12,101 nucleotides of DNA, taken from the NCBI GenBank assembly GCA_002422375.1, contig DIUQ01000040.1:1-12101 (forward strand). The letters are read 5' to 3'. The notes beneath the pieces were generated by a model. It made no database searches, was not told the origin of the DNA, and worked only from the letters and a program-made list of their open reading frames with translations. This DNA is from a bacterium UBA6154. Lineage in GTDB: Bacteria > Actinomycetota > Actinomycetes > S36-B12. Below, piece by piece: positions 5,591 to 12,101 of the stretch. Every line of letters begins with the position of its first letter. The stretch's first letter is position 1. The position numbers were made by a program, and so were the translations under genes.

Positions 5591-6166
5591 GTGTTCGAGA
5601 ATCAGGTCTTTGATTCAGTCGGAATAGATGGGCAGACGTCACTTTTCGATGACAGGGAGTTACCCATTGTTCCGTCCGCCCTGGGGTATCGGGGTCCAAC
5701 CGCGTGTGCCGCCGCGGGTATCACCTATCGGCAACTAGATTATTGGGCTCGCACGGGACTCGTGGTTCCCACAGTTCAGGGGGCGCACGGATCTGGATCG
5801 CATCGACTCTATGGATTCCGTGACATTCTCATCCTCCGGATTGTGAAAAGACTGATTGATACCGGTGTGAGCCTGCCTAATATTCGCGTTGCGGTGGAGC
5901 ACCTCGGTGCCAAGAATCCAAGTGATCTATCTGCTCTGACGATCATGAGCGATGGTGCCAGTATTTATGAATGCACCAGCGCGGACGATGTCGTTGATCT
6001 CGTGCGCGGTGGCCAAGGAGTCTTTGGCATCGCGATTGGAAGCGTGTGGAAAGAAGTTGAGGGGAATTTGGCGAGCCTTCCCGGCGAGCAACCAGAGGAC
6101 GGCACCGTGTTCCTTCCCGCCACCGACGAACTCGCCGAGCGCCGCGCGGCAAGGGCTGCAGGCTAG
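5591..6166 (+). CDS. MerR-family transcriptional regulator, Rv1830 type
   Basis: 191 residues from GTG 5591, chosen because AAGGAGG stands just upstream; an in-frame ATG at 5519 would add 24 residues lacking conserved features and without a ribosome site. The MerR helix-turn-helix spans about 34-105: GYRGPTACAAAGITYRQLDYWAR, GLVVPTVQGAHGSGSHRLY and RIVKRLIDTGVSLPNIRVAVEHL. The following region (111-152, LSALTIMSDGASIYECTSADDVVDLVRGGQGVFGIAIG) is a conserved effector-side domain that closely resembles M. tuberculosis Rv1830. The N-terminal 30 residues are acidic and variable. No metal-binding cysteine set is present. The target and ligand are unknown; candidates are its own promoter, the BFN gene and gcvP, which starts 257 bases downstream after a riboswitch. 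Confidence 0.9.
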   Translation: MFENQVFDSVGIDGQTSLFDDRELPIVPSALGYRGPTACAAAGITYRQLDYWARTGLVVPTVQGAHGSGSHRLYGFRDILILRIVKRLIDTGVSLPNIRVAVEHLGAKNPSDLSALTIMSDGASIYECTSADDVVDLVRGGQGVFGIAIGSVWKEVEGNLASLPGEQPEDGTVFLPATDELAERRAARAAG

Positions 6167-6189
6167 CAGCGCTTCGGCCTTTCATGCGC

Positions 6190-6195
6190 TAGCAT
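6190..6195 (+). promoter_or_regulatory. Candidate -10 element of the gcvP/riboswitch transcript
   Basis: TAGCAT fits TANNNT and would place the RNA 5' end about 10 bases before the first riboswitch helix. No good -35 hexamer lies 16-18 bases upstream. Confidence 0.4.
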
Positions 6196-6210
6196 GTGAG
6201 TGCTGTTTGA

Positions 6211-6386
6211 TTTACCGCGGGAGAGCGCAATAAAGATTGCCGCCGAAGGAGCAAGGCCCCACCAAACTCTCAGGTGCCAGAACCGCGTTAAAGAGGCAAA
6301 TCTGAAAAGCAATCAAGTGATTGCACCGAAGGTGAAAGCCACGCAAGTGGTGAAACTCTCAGGTCGGGGTAACCCGGTTAACAGAT
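6211..6386 (+). promoter_or_regulatory. Tandem (two-aptamer) glycine riboswitch upstream of gcvP
   Basis: Two aptamers are visible. Aptamer 1 (6211-6292): P1 is formed by TTTACCGCGG (6211-6220) with CCGCGTTAAA (6283-6292), one mismatch; the core has GGGAGAG, GCCGAAGGAGCAA (6242-6254) and AAACTCTCAGGT (6264-6275). Aptamer 2 (6300-6386): P1 is ATCTG (6300-6304) with CAGAT (6382-6386); the core has TCTGAAAAGC, GCACCGAAGGTGAAAGCC (6323-6340) and GAAACTCTCAGGTC (6352-6365). This layout is that of actinobacterial glycine riboswitches, which usually turn glycine-cleavage genes on when glycine is plentiful. The aptamers are joined by the short linker GAGGCAA. The stretch 6387-6423 leads to gcvP and contains the ribosome site; no classical intrinsic terminator is obvious, so control may be on translation. 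Confidence 0.93.
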
Positions 6387-6413
6387 GGGGTGGTCAGCGC
6401 ACGCTATCCACCT

Positions 6414-6420
6414 AGGAGAG
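6414..6420 (+). promoter_or_regulatory. Shine-Dalgarno that fixes the gcvP start at ATG 6424
   Basis: AGGAGAG ends 3 bases before ATG 6424 (about 5-6 bases from its AGGAG core). An in-frame ATG at 6385 lies inside the riboswitch P1 helix and would add 13 residues unlike GcvP, so it is rejected. This site is the likely target of riboswitch control. Confidence 0.75.
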
Positions 6421-6423
6421 TCA

Positions 6424-9288
6424 ATGGCAACAGCACCTTTGGAAAAATTTGATCGCCGACACATTGGCCCCCGTGAGCATGACGTTGCGGTCATGATCGC
6501 GGAGCTGGGTTTTGATTCCCTCGATACTTTCATTGACTCGGTTGTGCCACACGTTATTCGATTACAGGATCGTTTGCAGCTTCCCGACGCACTCACGGAG
6601 TCGGAGGCTCAGGAACGTGCACGGCGTATTGCTGCTATGAACACGGTTGTTCATTCCATGATCGGGATGGGTTATTACAACACACATACCCCGGCTGTCA
6701 TCAAGCGAAATATTTTGGAGAATCCTGCTTGGTACACCTCATACACTCCATACCAGCCTGAAATCTCTCAGGGACGCCTTGAAGCACTCATCAACTTTCA
6801 AACGTTGATAGAGGACTTGACTGCACTACCCGTGGCGGGAGCCTCGCTACTTGATGAGCCCACGGCGGTTGCTGAGGCCATGACACTGGCGCTTCGCCAC
6901 GGTCCAAAAGGGGCAGCACACATTGTGATTGACGCGGATGTACACCCACAGGTACACGCTGTGCTGCAGACCAGGGCAAAACCGCTTGGCGTGACTGTCA
7001 CGTCATGGACCTGGGGGAGTCCACTTCCTGAAGCAGATATATCCGGTGTGATTCTGGCTTATCCAGGATCGCTGGGTCAGATTCGAGATATTCAGCCGAT
7101 CATTACTGAGGCGCAGCAACGTGGTGCGTTGGCCATTGTTACCACGGATCTACTCAGCTTGACTCTCTTGAAGCCACCCGGTGAAATGGGCGCGGACTGT
7201 GTCGTTGGATCGGCGCAGAGGCTCGGTGTGCCGTTCGGATTTGGTGGCCCCCATGCTGGCTTCATGTCCGTACGAGCAGGTCTTGAAAGAAGTCTCCCAG
7301 GCCGTTTAGTGGGAGTGAGCGTCGATGCAGATGGCGAGCCTGCCTATCGATTAGCCCTGCAGACTCGGGAACAGCACATTCGGCGAGAGAAGGCAACAAG
7401 CAATATTTGCACCGCGCAGGTATTGCTGGCTGTCATTTCGGGTATGTATGCCGCCTATCACGGACCCAAGGGTCTGACATCAATAGCTGAGCAGATTTAC
7501 GTGAAGAGTCACGCACTTGCGGATTCTCTGTCAGCGGCTGGATACCAACTCCTGACGCATTCCTTCTTTGACACTGTGACGCTAGTTGGTGTGGATGCGG
7601 ACTCACTTGTTGTCAAGGCGTTGGACGCTGGCATCAATATTCGTCGGGTCAGTGATTCGTCTGTTTCCATGGCCATTGACGAAACCACGACCCTCGGTCA
7701 CCTCAACGCCATAGTCACTGCTTTCGGTGGAGAAGCAGTTGACGCCTTGCTACCCAGTGATTACAACGATTTGCCACAGGGATTGCGCAGAACATCGAGT
7801 TTCCTGACGCACCCAATATTCAATGTGCACCACAGTGAGACCAGTTTACTTCGTTACATGCGCAGGCTGTCCGACAAAGACATTGCGCTAGATCGCTCCA
7901 TGATTCCGCTGGGCAGTTGCACCATGAAGCTCAATGCTACAACGGAAATGGAGCCCATCACGTGGTCGGAATTTGCCAACATTCACCCATTCGCACCGTT
8001 GTCCCAGGCATCTGGATATCTGGAATTGATTCATGAGCTGGAGTCTGACCTAGTTGCCATAACTGGATACGATGCAGTGTCGCTTCAGCCGAATGCTGGC
8101 TCACAAGGTGAGTTTGCGGGATTGCTGGCAATTAAAGCGTTTCACGATTCACGTGGCGAAGCCCAACGAGATGTGTGTCTGATTCCCAGCAGTGCACACG
8201 GAACCAATGCCGCAAGCGCCGTCATGGCTGGTCTACGAGTCGTCGTTGTCGCATGCGATCACGAAGGCAATGTCGATGTTCAGGATCTGCGCGAGAAGAT
8301 TGCGAAGCATGGTGATGAATTAGCGGCTCTCATGATCACGTATCCCTCGACGCATGGGGTGTTTGAAACGGCAGTCACCGAGATTTGTGCCATGGTGCAT
8401 GAGTCCGGGGGACAGGTCTATGTGGACGGAGCTAATCTCAATGCGCTCGTTGGCTTGGCCCAACCAGGCAAATTTGGGGCAGATGTCTCACACCTCAACC
8501 TGCATAAAACTTTCTGCATTCCGCATGGAGGTGGAGGCCCTGGTGTTGGGCCTGTGGGCGTCCGTGCTCATTTGGCACCATTTCTTCCTTCCCATCCATT
8601 GCGGCCGGAATGTGGGCCGACAGGCATGGGTTTTTCCGACGGGGGAGTCGGTCCAGTTAGTGGTGCGCCATGGGGCAGTGCTGGGATACTTCCCATCCCC
8701 TGGGCGTACATCCGGATGATGGGTGCAGAAGGACTGCTCTATGCAACCAAGATTGCCATTTTGTCGGCTAACTACATTGCGCATCGACTGGCTGCGCACT
8801 ACCCAGTCCTCTACTCGGGAGCACAAGGACTTGTGGCGCACGAATGCATACTCGACATCCGGCCAATCACACAGGAAACCGGCGTGTCTGTGGACGATAT
8901 TGCGAAACGCCTTATTGACTATGGATTTCATGCTCCAACAATGAGTTTCCCGGTTGCGGGAACGCTCATGATAGAGCCAACGGAGAGTGAGAGCCTTTTC
9001 GAGCTCAATAGGTTCTGTGAGGCCATGATTGCCATTAGTGCAGAGATTGACCAGGTGAAAAATGGTGTCTGGCCATCTGATAACAACCCGCTATCAAATG
9101 CCCCCCACACGGCAAGCATGTTGATAGACGGAGGGGCGCTTCCATACTCAGCTGTTGTCGCGGCCTATCCAGTGGACAGCATTCGATCGAATAAATATTG
9201 GTCACCCGTGAGGCGTATTGATGGTGCCTTTGGTGATCGAAATCTCGTCTGTAGTTGTCCGCGTCCGGAAGAACTAGCTGCCCAATAA
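6424..9288 (+). CDS. gcvP: Glycine dehydrogenase (decarboxylating), glycine cleavage system P protein
   Basis: 954 residues, the normal size of the fused single-chain P protein (E. coli 957). With pyridoxal phosphate it decarboxylates glycine and passes the aminomethyl group to lipoyl-GcvH, feeding one-carbon units to tetrahydrofolate. The N-terminal half (about 9-430) starts [13 protein letters not shown] and includes [35 protein letters not shown] type wording. The C-terminal half (about 450-930) contains [13 protein letters not shown], the PLP lysine Lys695 in HLNLHKTF, and the glycine-rich [15 protein letters not shown]. No frameshift or missing motif is seen. Expression is under the tandem glycine riboswitch directly upstream. 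The 3' end overlaps the convergent trhO by 15 bases. gcvH is in the same neighbourhood, gcvT is not in the window. Confidence 0.97.
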   Translation: MATAPLEKFDRRHIGPREHDVAVMIAELGFDSLDTFIDSVVPHVIRLQDRLQLPDALTESEAQERARRIAAMNTVVHSMIGMGYYNTHTPAVIKRNILENPAWYTSYTPYQPEISQGRLEALINFQTLIEDLTALPVAGASLLDEPTAVAEAMTLALRHGPKGAAHIVIDADVHPQVHAVLQTRAKPLGVTVTSWTWGSPLPEADISGVILAYPGSLGQIRDIQPIITEAQQRGALAIVTTDLLSLTLLKPPGEMGADCVVGSAQRLGVPFGFGGPHAGFMSVRAGLERSLPGRLVGVSVDADGEPAYRLALQTREQHIRREKATSNICTAQVLLAVISGMYAAYHGPKGLTSIAEQIYVKSHALADSLSAAGYQLLTHSFFDTVTLVGVDADSLVVKALDAGINIRRVSDSSVSMAIDETTTLGHLNAIVTAFGGEAVDALLPSDYNDLPQGLRRTSSFLTHPIFNVHHSETSLLRYMRRLSDKDIALDRSMIPLGSCTMKLNATTEMEPITWSEFANIHPFAPLSQASGYLELIHELESDLVAITGYDAVSLQPNAGSQGEFAGLLAIKAFHDSRGEAQRDVCLIPSSAHGTNAASAVMAGLRVVVVACDHEGNVDVQDLREKIAKHGDELAALMITYPSTHGVFETAVTEICAMVHESGGQVYVDGANLNALVGLAQPGKFGADVSHLNLHKTFCIPHGGGGPGVGPVGVRAHLAPFLPSHPLRPECGPTGMGFSDGGVGPVSGAPWGSAGILPIPWAYIRMMGAEGLLYATKIAILSANYIAHRLAAHYPVLYSGAQGLVAHECILDIRPITQETGVSVDDIAKRLIDYGFHAPTMSFPVAGTLMIEPTESESLFELNRFCEAMIAISAEIDQVKNGVWPSDNNPLSNAPHTASMLIDGGALPYSAVVAAYPVDSIRSNKYWSPVRRIDGAFGDRNLVCSCPRPEELAAQ

Positions 9289-10194
9289 CACATCTCGGTT
9301 ATTCGAAACGCCATCTCCGTGTAAACAGGTCTCTGAATTGATGCTGTCATGACATGTGTCGCACATGAGTGTGAGCGTGCGACACACTAGATCGTTGCAG
9401 TTATAGAAGTTCTTGGTGGGAGCTTCGCAGTATTCGCACTTACCAATGGGTGGCGTATCTTTCTCAAAGTCAATAGTCATGCGTTTGTCAAAAACGTACA
9501 AGCTGCCTTCCCACAGGCCTTGATTCGCATATGCCTCGCCGTATCTGACAATACCGCCATCGAGTTGGTAGACATCAGTAAAACCACGATTCTTCATGGC
9601 GGCGGTTAAGATTTCACACCTGATTCCGCCAGTGCAATACGTCACAACAGGGGAGTCCTTGAGATGATCGTATTTCCCACTCTCAATCTCCTGAATAAAA
9701 TCATGGGTTGTATTTGTGTTCGGAATAATGGCATTCTTGAATCGCCCAATTTTTGATTCAAAGGCGTTGCGCCCATCGAAAAAAACTACTTCGTCAGGGC
9801 GTGATTCGAGTAGTTCATGCAGTTCCTTTGGTTTCAGATGAGTACCACTACCGACCACTCCCTCGGGAGTCACCTTGATCTCTTCAGGTATCCCAAAGGC
9901 AACGACCTCACTCCGAACTTTCACGCTGAGGCGTGGGAAGTGGTCGCGGTGCCCCTCGGACCATTTAAAGTCAATGCCGCGCATACCTGGATACGACTTC
10001 GTTGCCTTGATGTAGCTGAGGAGGGATTCAATATCCCCACCAACAGTTCCATTCAGACCCTGCGGTGCGGAAATGATCCGCCCGCGCAAGCCGAGTCGTT
10101 CACATAATTCGCGTTGCCACAGAGCAATCGCTGTTGGATCGGGCAGAGGGAGAAAGACATAGAACAACAGAATTTTGTGGGGCGTACCAGCCAT
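9274..10194 (-). CDS. trhO: tRNA uridine(34) hydroxylase TrhO (rhodanese-domain, YceA family)
   Basis: 306 residues. TrhO enzymes hydroxylate U34 of certain tRNAs to 5-hydroxyuridine in an oxygen-dependent reaction, the first step of wobble cmo5U/mo5U-type modification. An N-terminal ferredoxin-like domain (about 7-95; [20 protein letters not shown]) precedes a rhodanese domain (about 120-230) with [14 protein letters not shown] and the active loop YCTGGIRCE, where Cys187 is the expected catalytic cysteine and Cys193 follows. Residues 250-292 carry a cysteine cluster (Cys253, 256, 266, 271, 278, 281, 290) typical of the C-terminal metal-binding extension. Its stop lies inside gcvP. It is transcribed divergently from arsR across 76 bases, with a good sigma-70-like promoter. 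An ArsR binding site over that promoter could bring it under ArsR control. Confidence 0.93.
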   Translation of the reverse strand: MAGTPHKILLFYVFLPLPDPTAIALWQRELCERLGLRGRIISAPQGLNGTVGGDIESLLSYIKATKSYPGMRGIDFKWSEGHRDHFPRLSVKVRSEVVAFGIPEEIKVTPEGVVGSGTHLKPKELHELLESRPDEVVFFDGRNAFESKIGRFKNAIIPNTNTTHDFIQEIESGKYDHLKDSPVVTYCTGGIRCEILTAAMKNRGFTDVYQLDGGIVRYGEAYANQGLWEGSLYVFDKRMTIDFEKDTPPIGKCEYCEAPTKNFYNCNDLVCRTLTLMCDTCHDSINSETCLHGDGVSNNRDVLLGS

Positions 10195-10206
10195 GTAAGC
10201 ATCATC

Positions 10207-10222
10207 TCATATGGGTATATGA
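10207..10222. repeat. 16-bp inverted repeat covering the trhO -10
   Basis: TCATAT-GGGT-ATATGA has perfect 6-bp arms around a 4-base centre. It covers the predicted trhO -10 and start point. Its centre lies 20 bp, about two helical turns, from the centre of the neighbouring repeat, so two regulator dimers could bind on one face of the DNA. Confidence 0.5.
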
Positions 10223-10242
10223 TGACTTGAACAATCATTCAA
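10214..10242 (-). promoter_or_regulatory. Candidate trhO promoter
   Basis: On the minus strand TTGAAT (10242-10237), a 17-base spacer and TATACC (10219-10214) resemble a sigma-70/SigA promoter, with 4 of 6 matches to each consensus hexamer and ideal spacing. The start would be near 10207, leaving a leader of about 12 bases. The -35 lies in one inverted repeat (10227-10242) and the -10 in another (10207-10222). Confidence 0.55.
10227..10242. promoter_or_regulatory. Probable ArsR/SmtB-type operator between trhO and arsR
   Basis: TTGAA-CAATCA-TTCAA is a perfect 5-bp-arm inverted repeat of the TGAA...TTCA kind known from ArsR/SmtB-family operators; from memory it closely resembles the cyanobacterial smt operator. 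It lies 28 bases before arsR GTG 10271 and covers the trhO -35. Autoregulation by the adjacent ArsR is the simplest reading. Confidence 0.55.
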
Positions 10243-10260
10243 TTATCGAAAATGAGCGTA

Positions 10261-10265
10261 AGGAG
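10261..10265 (+). promoter_or_regulatory. Shine-Dalgarno that fixes the arsR start at GTG 10271
   Basis: AGGAG (extended to AAGGAG with the base before) lies 5 bases ahead of GTG 10271. The alternative GTG at 10265 overlaps the ribosome site itself and would add only two residues, so it is unlikely. Confidence 0.7.
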
Positions 10266-10270
10266 TGTTT

Positions 10271-10624
10271 GTGCCTACTCCGTTGTACGTAGCCAAGGCT
10301 GACTTCTTTAAAACACTGGGGCACCCTGCACGTATTCGTGTGCTGGAACTACTCGCTGAGCGGGAATATGCCGTTCACGAATTGTTGGGGGAGATTGAGA
10401 TCGAACCGAGCAACTTGTCCCACCAGTTAACAGCATTGCGCAGGTCGGGGCTCATTACTCAGATACGGCGGAACGGCCAGGTTTTCTACTCACTATCTGT
10501 CCCTGAGGTTCGTGACCTACTCATTGCCGCACGACACATTTTGCAATCCGTGCTGGTGGATCAATGGGAACTCTCCAAGACATTAGACCTATCGCACGAG
10601 CTGCCGGTAGGAGTTGCGCCATAG
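10271..10624 (+). CDS. ArsR/SmtB-family winged-helix repressor without cysteines
   Basis: 117 residues. It is a small dimeric DNA-binding repressor: helix 1-2 ADFFKTLGHPARIRVLELL (10-28), helix-turn-helix YAVHELLGEIEIEPSNLSHQLTALRRSGL (33-61) with recognition helix about 47-58, and the beta-wing ITQIRRNGQVFYSLS (62-76). The C-terminal dimer helix is about 78-95. There is no cysteine anywhere, so the thiol-based arsenic, cadmium and persulfide sensor sites of the family are absent, and the His/Asp pattern of the SmtB alpha-5 zinc site is not apparent either. The signal is therefore unknown. Its stop overlaps the GTG start of the SulP transporter (TAGTG), so the two are co-translated, and the transported anion or a related metabolite is a plausible ligand (inference). 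Probable operators lie just upstream. Confidence 0.9.
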   Translation: MPTPLYVAKADFFKTLGHPARIRVLELLAEREYAVHELLGEIEIEPSNLSHQLTALRRSGLITQIRRNGQVFYSLSVPEVRDLLIAARHILQSVLVDQWELSKTLDLSHELPVGVAP

Positions 10625-12101
10625 TGGCACAGAGTCAGTTTTTTCACGTTGCGCAAGAAGGGTGGACCTCCCTCATATCATTGTTGCCGCAACGAAGTGA
10701 CTGGACCGCCATGAGGAGAAATCCGCGCAGAGACATCATTGCAGGGGTAACAGTCGCCTTTGTGGCACTGCCGTTGGCTTTGGCCTTCGGTGTTGCCTCT
10801 GGTGCCGGCGCAGCTGCCGGAATCGTGACCGCGATAGTCGCTGGCATCTTGGCTGCAGTTTTCGGTGGTAGCAACCTTCAAGTATCGGGGCCGACTGGAG
10901 CAATGACGGTAGTTCTGTTGCCAATCATTGCCACATATGGAGTTTCCGGTGTGCTCATAACGGGAATGTTGGCGGGAATCATTCTGATTGGCCTGGCACT
11001 GGCCGGGTCCGGGAAATACATGCAATTTGTTCCACTGCCGGTCGTTGAAGGATTTACTGTCGGGATCGCGGTCATTATTGGGTTGCAGCAGGTCCCCAAT
11101 GCACTCGGTCAGAGCGTGGAGGGGGAGAAGATTGTTGTCAATGCAGCAACGGCTGTGTATCAATTCGTTCAGAGTCCCCAATGGCCCGCTGTGACTGTAA
11201 CGTTCGCTGTTGCATCCGCGATTCTGATCGGTGTTCGGCTTCGCCCCAGCATGCCGGTGGCGCTTCCGGCGGTAGCCATTGTCACAGTAGTTGTATCCGT
11301 GTCACAAATTGCCGTGTCATCTATCGGCACGTTGCCACAGGGAATACCCGCGCCATCGTTTCCAACCCTGTCTGGAATTGAACTTAGCACTCTCGTCCTA
11401 CCTGCAGTTGCTGTTGCAGCACTCGCTGGACTGGAGAGTTTGCTGTCGGCATCTGTAGCAGATGCCATGTCAGTGGGGGAGAAACACAATTCGAACAGGG
11501 AACTATTTGGCCAAGGAGTTGCAAATCTGGTCACGCCAATTTTCGGCGGCATACCCGCCACCGCTGCTATTGCGAGGACAGCGGTCAATGTTCGTTCGGG
11601 TGCTCAATCGAGACTGGCGGCCATAACTCAATCAGTGGCACTGCTTGTGGTCATACTTCTCGCTGCGCAATGGGTCGCCTACATTCCTTTAGCTGCGCTG
11701 GCCGGAGTACTCATGGCCACCGTGGTTCAAATGGTCCGGGTGTCCAGCCTCAATGCCCTCCTGCATTCCACCAAGGGGGACGCAATGGTGTTGATTGCAA
11801 CTGGATTAGCCACGATTGTTTTTGACCTAGTGGTAGCTGTCATCCTGGGGCTACTCCTTGCGGGGCTCTATGCACTGAGCCAGGTCGCCAAGTCGGCGAA
11901 AGTCGAGTCCGTGCCTCTAGACCATTCTGATCACTCAGTTGAGGAACAGGAGTTGCTCCAACAACACGTGGTCGTTTTCCGCCTGGACGGACCGCTGTTC
12001 TTTGGAGCTGCCCACCGATTCCTGCTCGAAATCGCTGAGGTCAGCGAAGTCAAAGTTGTCATCCTTCGAATGTCCCGCATTCAAATGCTCGATGCGACAG
12101 G
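10624..12101 (+). CDS. SulP-family inorganic anion transporter, 3' end cut by window edge
   Basis: An uninterrupted reading frame of 492 codons runs to the window end. The start is GTG 10624, overlapping the arsR stop and preceded by AGGAG (10609-10613) at 10 bases; ATG 10711 is a weaker alternative. After a short cytoplasmic lead come about 10-14 hydrophobic segments (residues 38-420) with SulP motifs: IIAGVTVAFVALPLAFAFG (38-56), FGGSNLQVSGPTGAMTVV (80-97) and TPIFGGIPATAAIARTAVN (304-322), the region tied to anion binding. A charged linker (about 421-447) leads to the STAS domain (448 on; VVVFRLDGPLFFGAA and VILRMSRIQMLDAT), truncated here. Relatives carry sulfate, bicarbonate or other anions, and sequence alone does not decide. 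Pairing with arsR implies regulated expression. Confidence 0.92.
   Translation, partial: MAQSQFFHVAQEGWTSLISLLPQRSDWTAMRRNPRRDIIAGVTVAFVALPLALAFGVASGAGAAAGIVTAIVAGILAAVFGGSNLQVSGPTGAMTVVLLPIIATYGVSGVLITGMLAGIILIGLALAGSGKYMQFVPLPVVEGFTVGIAVIIGLQQVPNALGQSVEGEKIVVNAATAVYQFVQSPQWPAVTVTFAVASAILIGVRLRPSMPVALPAVAIVTVVVSVSQIAVSSIGTLPQGIPAPSFPTLSGIELSTLVLPAVAVAALAGLESLLSASVADAMSVGEKHNSNRELFGQGVANLVTPIFGGIPATAAIARTAVNVRSGAQSRLAAITQSVALLVVILLAAQWVAYIPLAALAGVLMATVVQMVRVSSLNALLHSTKGDAMVLIATGLATIVFDLVVAVILGLLLAGLYALSQVAKSAKVESVPLDHSDHSVEEQELLQQHVVVFRLDGPLFFGAAHRFLLEIAEVSEVKVVILRMSRIQMLDAT

Noticed and set aside
6168..6190. AGCGC...GCGCT inverted repeat after the second MerR gene, considered as a terminator
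   Set aside because: Arms of only 5 bp, a 13-base loop and no U-tract after it; it also overlaps the candidate gcvP -10.
6369..6382. GTAACCCGGTTAAC, considered as a third copy of the GTTRAGRGTWAC element
   Set aside because: Two bases longer between arms and located within aptamer 2 of the glycine riboswitch, which explains it better.
8488..8931. 147-codon minus-strand frame inside gcvP
   Set aside because: Antisense shadow of a highly conserved gene with no recognisable domain.
10678..11588. Long minus-strand open frames opposite the SulP gene
   Set aside because: Residue composition is unlike real proteins, no ribosome sites, and the plus strand holds an unbroken, motif-rich SulP frame.
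1..12101. Defence island, prophage, insertion sequence, CRISPR array, toxin-antitoxin pair or novel biosynthetic cluster
   Set aside because: Apart from one unrecognised two-TM protein, every gene belongs to a known, mostly core family; no terminal repeats, transposase, integrase or spacer-like arrays are seen.

Overview
The window is bacterial and almost certainly from an actinobacterium (Actinomycetota). The evidence is gene order and protein character: a fabG-fabI pair of mabA-inhA type, a SerB with two N-terminal ACT domains, and above all the run pgsA - gcvH - garA-like FHA gene - ftsR-type MerR gene - bifunctional-nuclease (BFN) gene - second MerR gene - gcvP, which matches the Mycobacterium tuberculosis Rv1822-Rv1832 neighbourhood. 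Genes are packed very tightly: 1-4 base overlaps, convergent genes that touch or overlap, and no obvious terminators. Together with a moderate GC content (judged by eye, not counted) this would fit a streamlined, perhaps planktonic actinobacterium, but that is inference.

Layout. Bases 1-45 are the last codons of fabG, followed by fabI (74-841), both for type II fatty acid synthesis. serB (843-2054, minus) converges on fabI with a 1-base gap and makes serine. Divergent from serB, a two-TM membrane protein of unknown function (2090-2773) is overlapped by pgsA (2770-3363), a CDP-alcohol phosphotransferase. Then come gcvH (3373-3756), a zinc-ribbon/FHA protein related to GarA (3764-4252), ftsR (4252-4950), the BFN-domain gene (4979-5485) and a second MerR gene (5591-6166). 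A tandem glycine riboswitch (about 6211-6386) precedes gcvP (6424-9288). trhO (9274-10194, minus) converges on gcvP with a 15-base overlap. From a short two-way promoter region, arsR (10271-10624) and a SulP anion transporter (10624 to the window end, truncated in its STAS domain) run rightward as an overlapping pair.

How the genes fit together. serB (serine, the precursor of glycine), gcvH and gcvP (glycine cleavage) and the FHA protein (GarA homologues adjust 2-oxoglutarate and glutamate enzymes) form a serine/glycine/one-carbon and TCA-branch neighbourhood. fabG, fabI and pgsA belong to lipid synthesis. The right end is a separate unit: a cysteine-free ArsR regulator, an anion transporter and a tRNA hydroxylase, probably sharing one control region.

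I found no mobile element, CRISPR array, tRNA or rRNA, and no gene-free stretch above 300 bases. Most of the window is conserved housekeeping content. The points most worth a second look are regulatory: four starts with no Shine-Dalgarno and the same TANNNT-N6-ATG geometry (probable leaderless mRNAs), a pair of 16-bp inverted repeats over the trhO/arsR promoters, a GTTRAGRGTWAC element shared by the BFN and second MerR genes, and a GarA homologue that lacks the usual phosphorylation motif and has a zinc ribbon instead.
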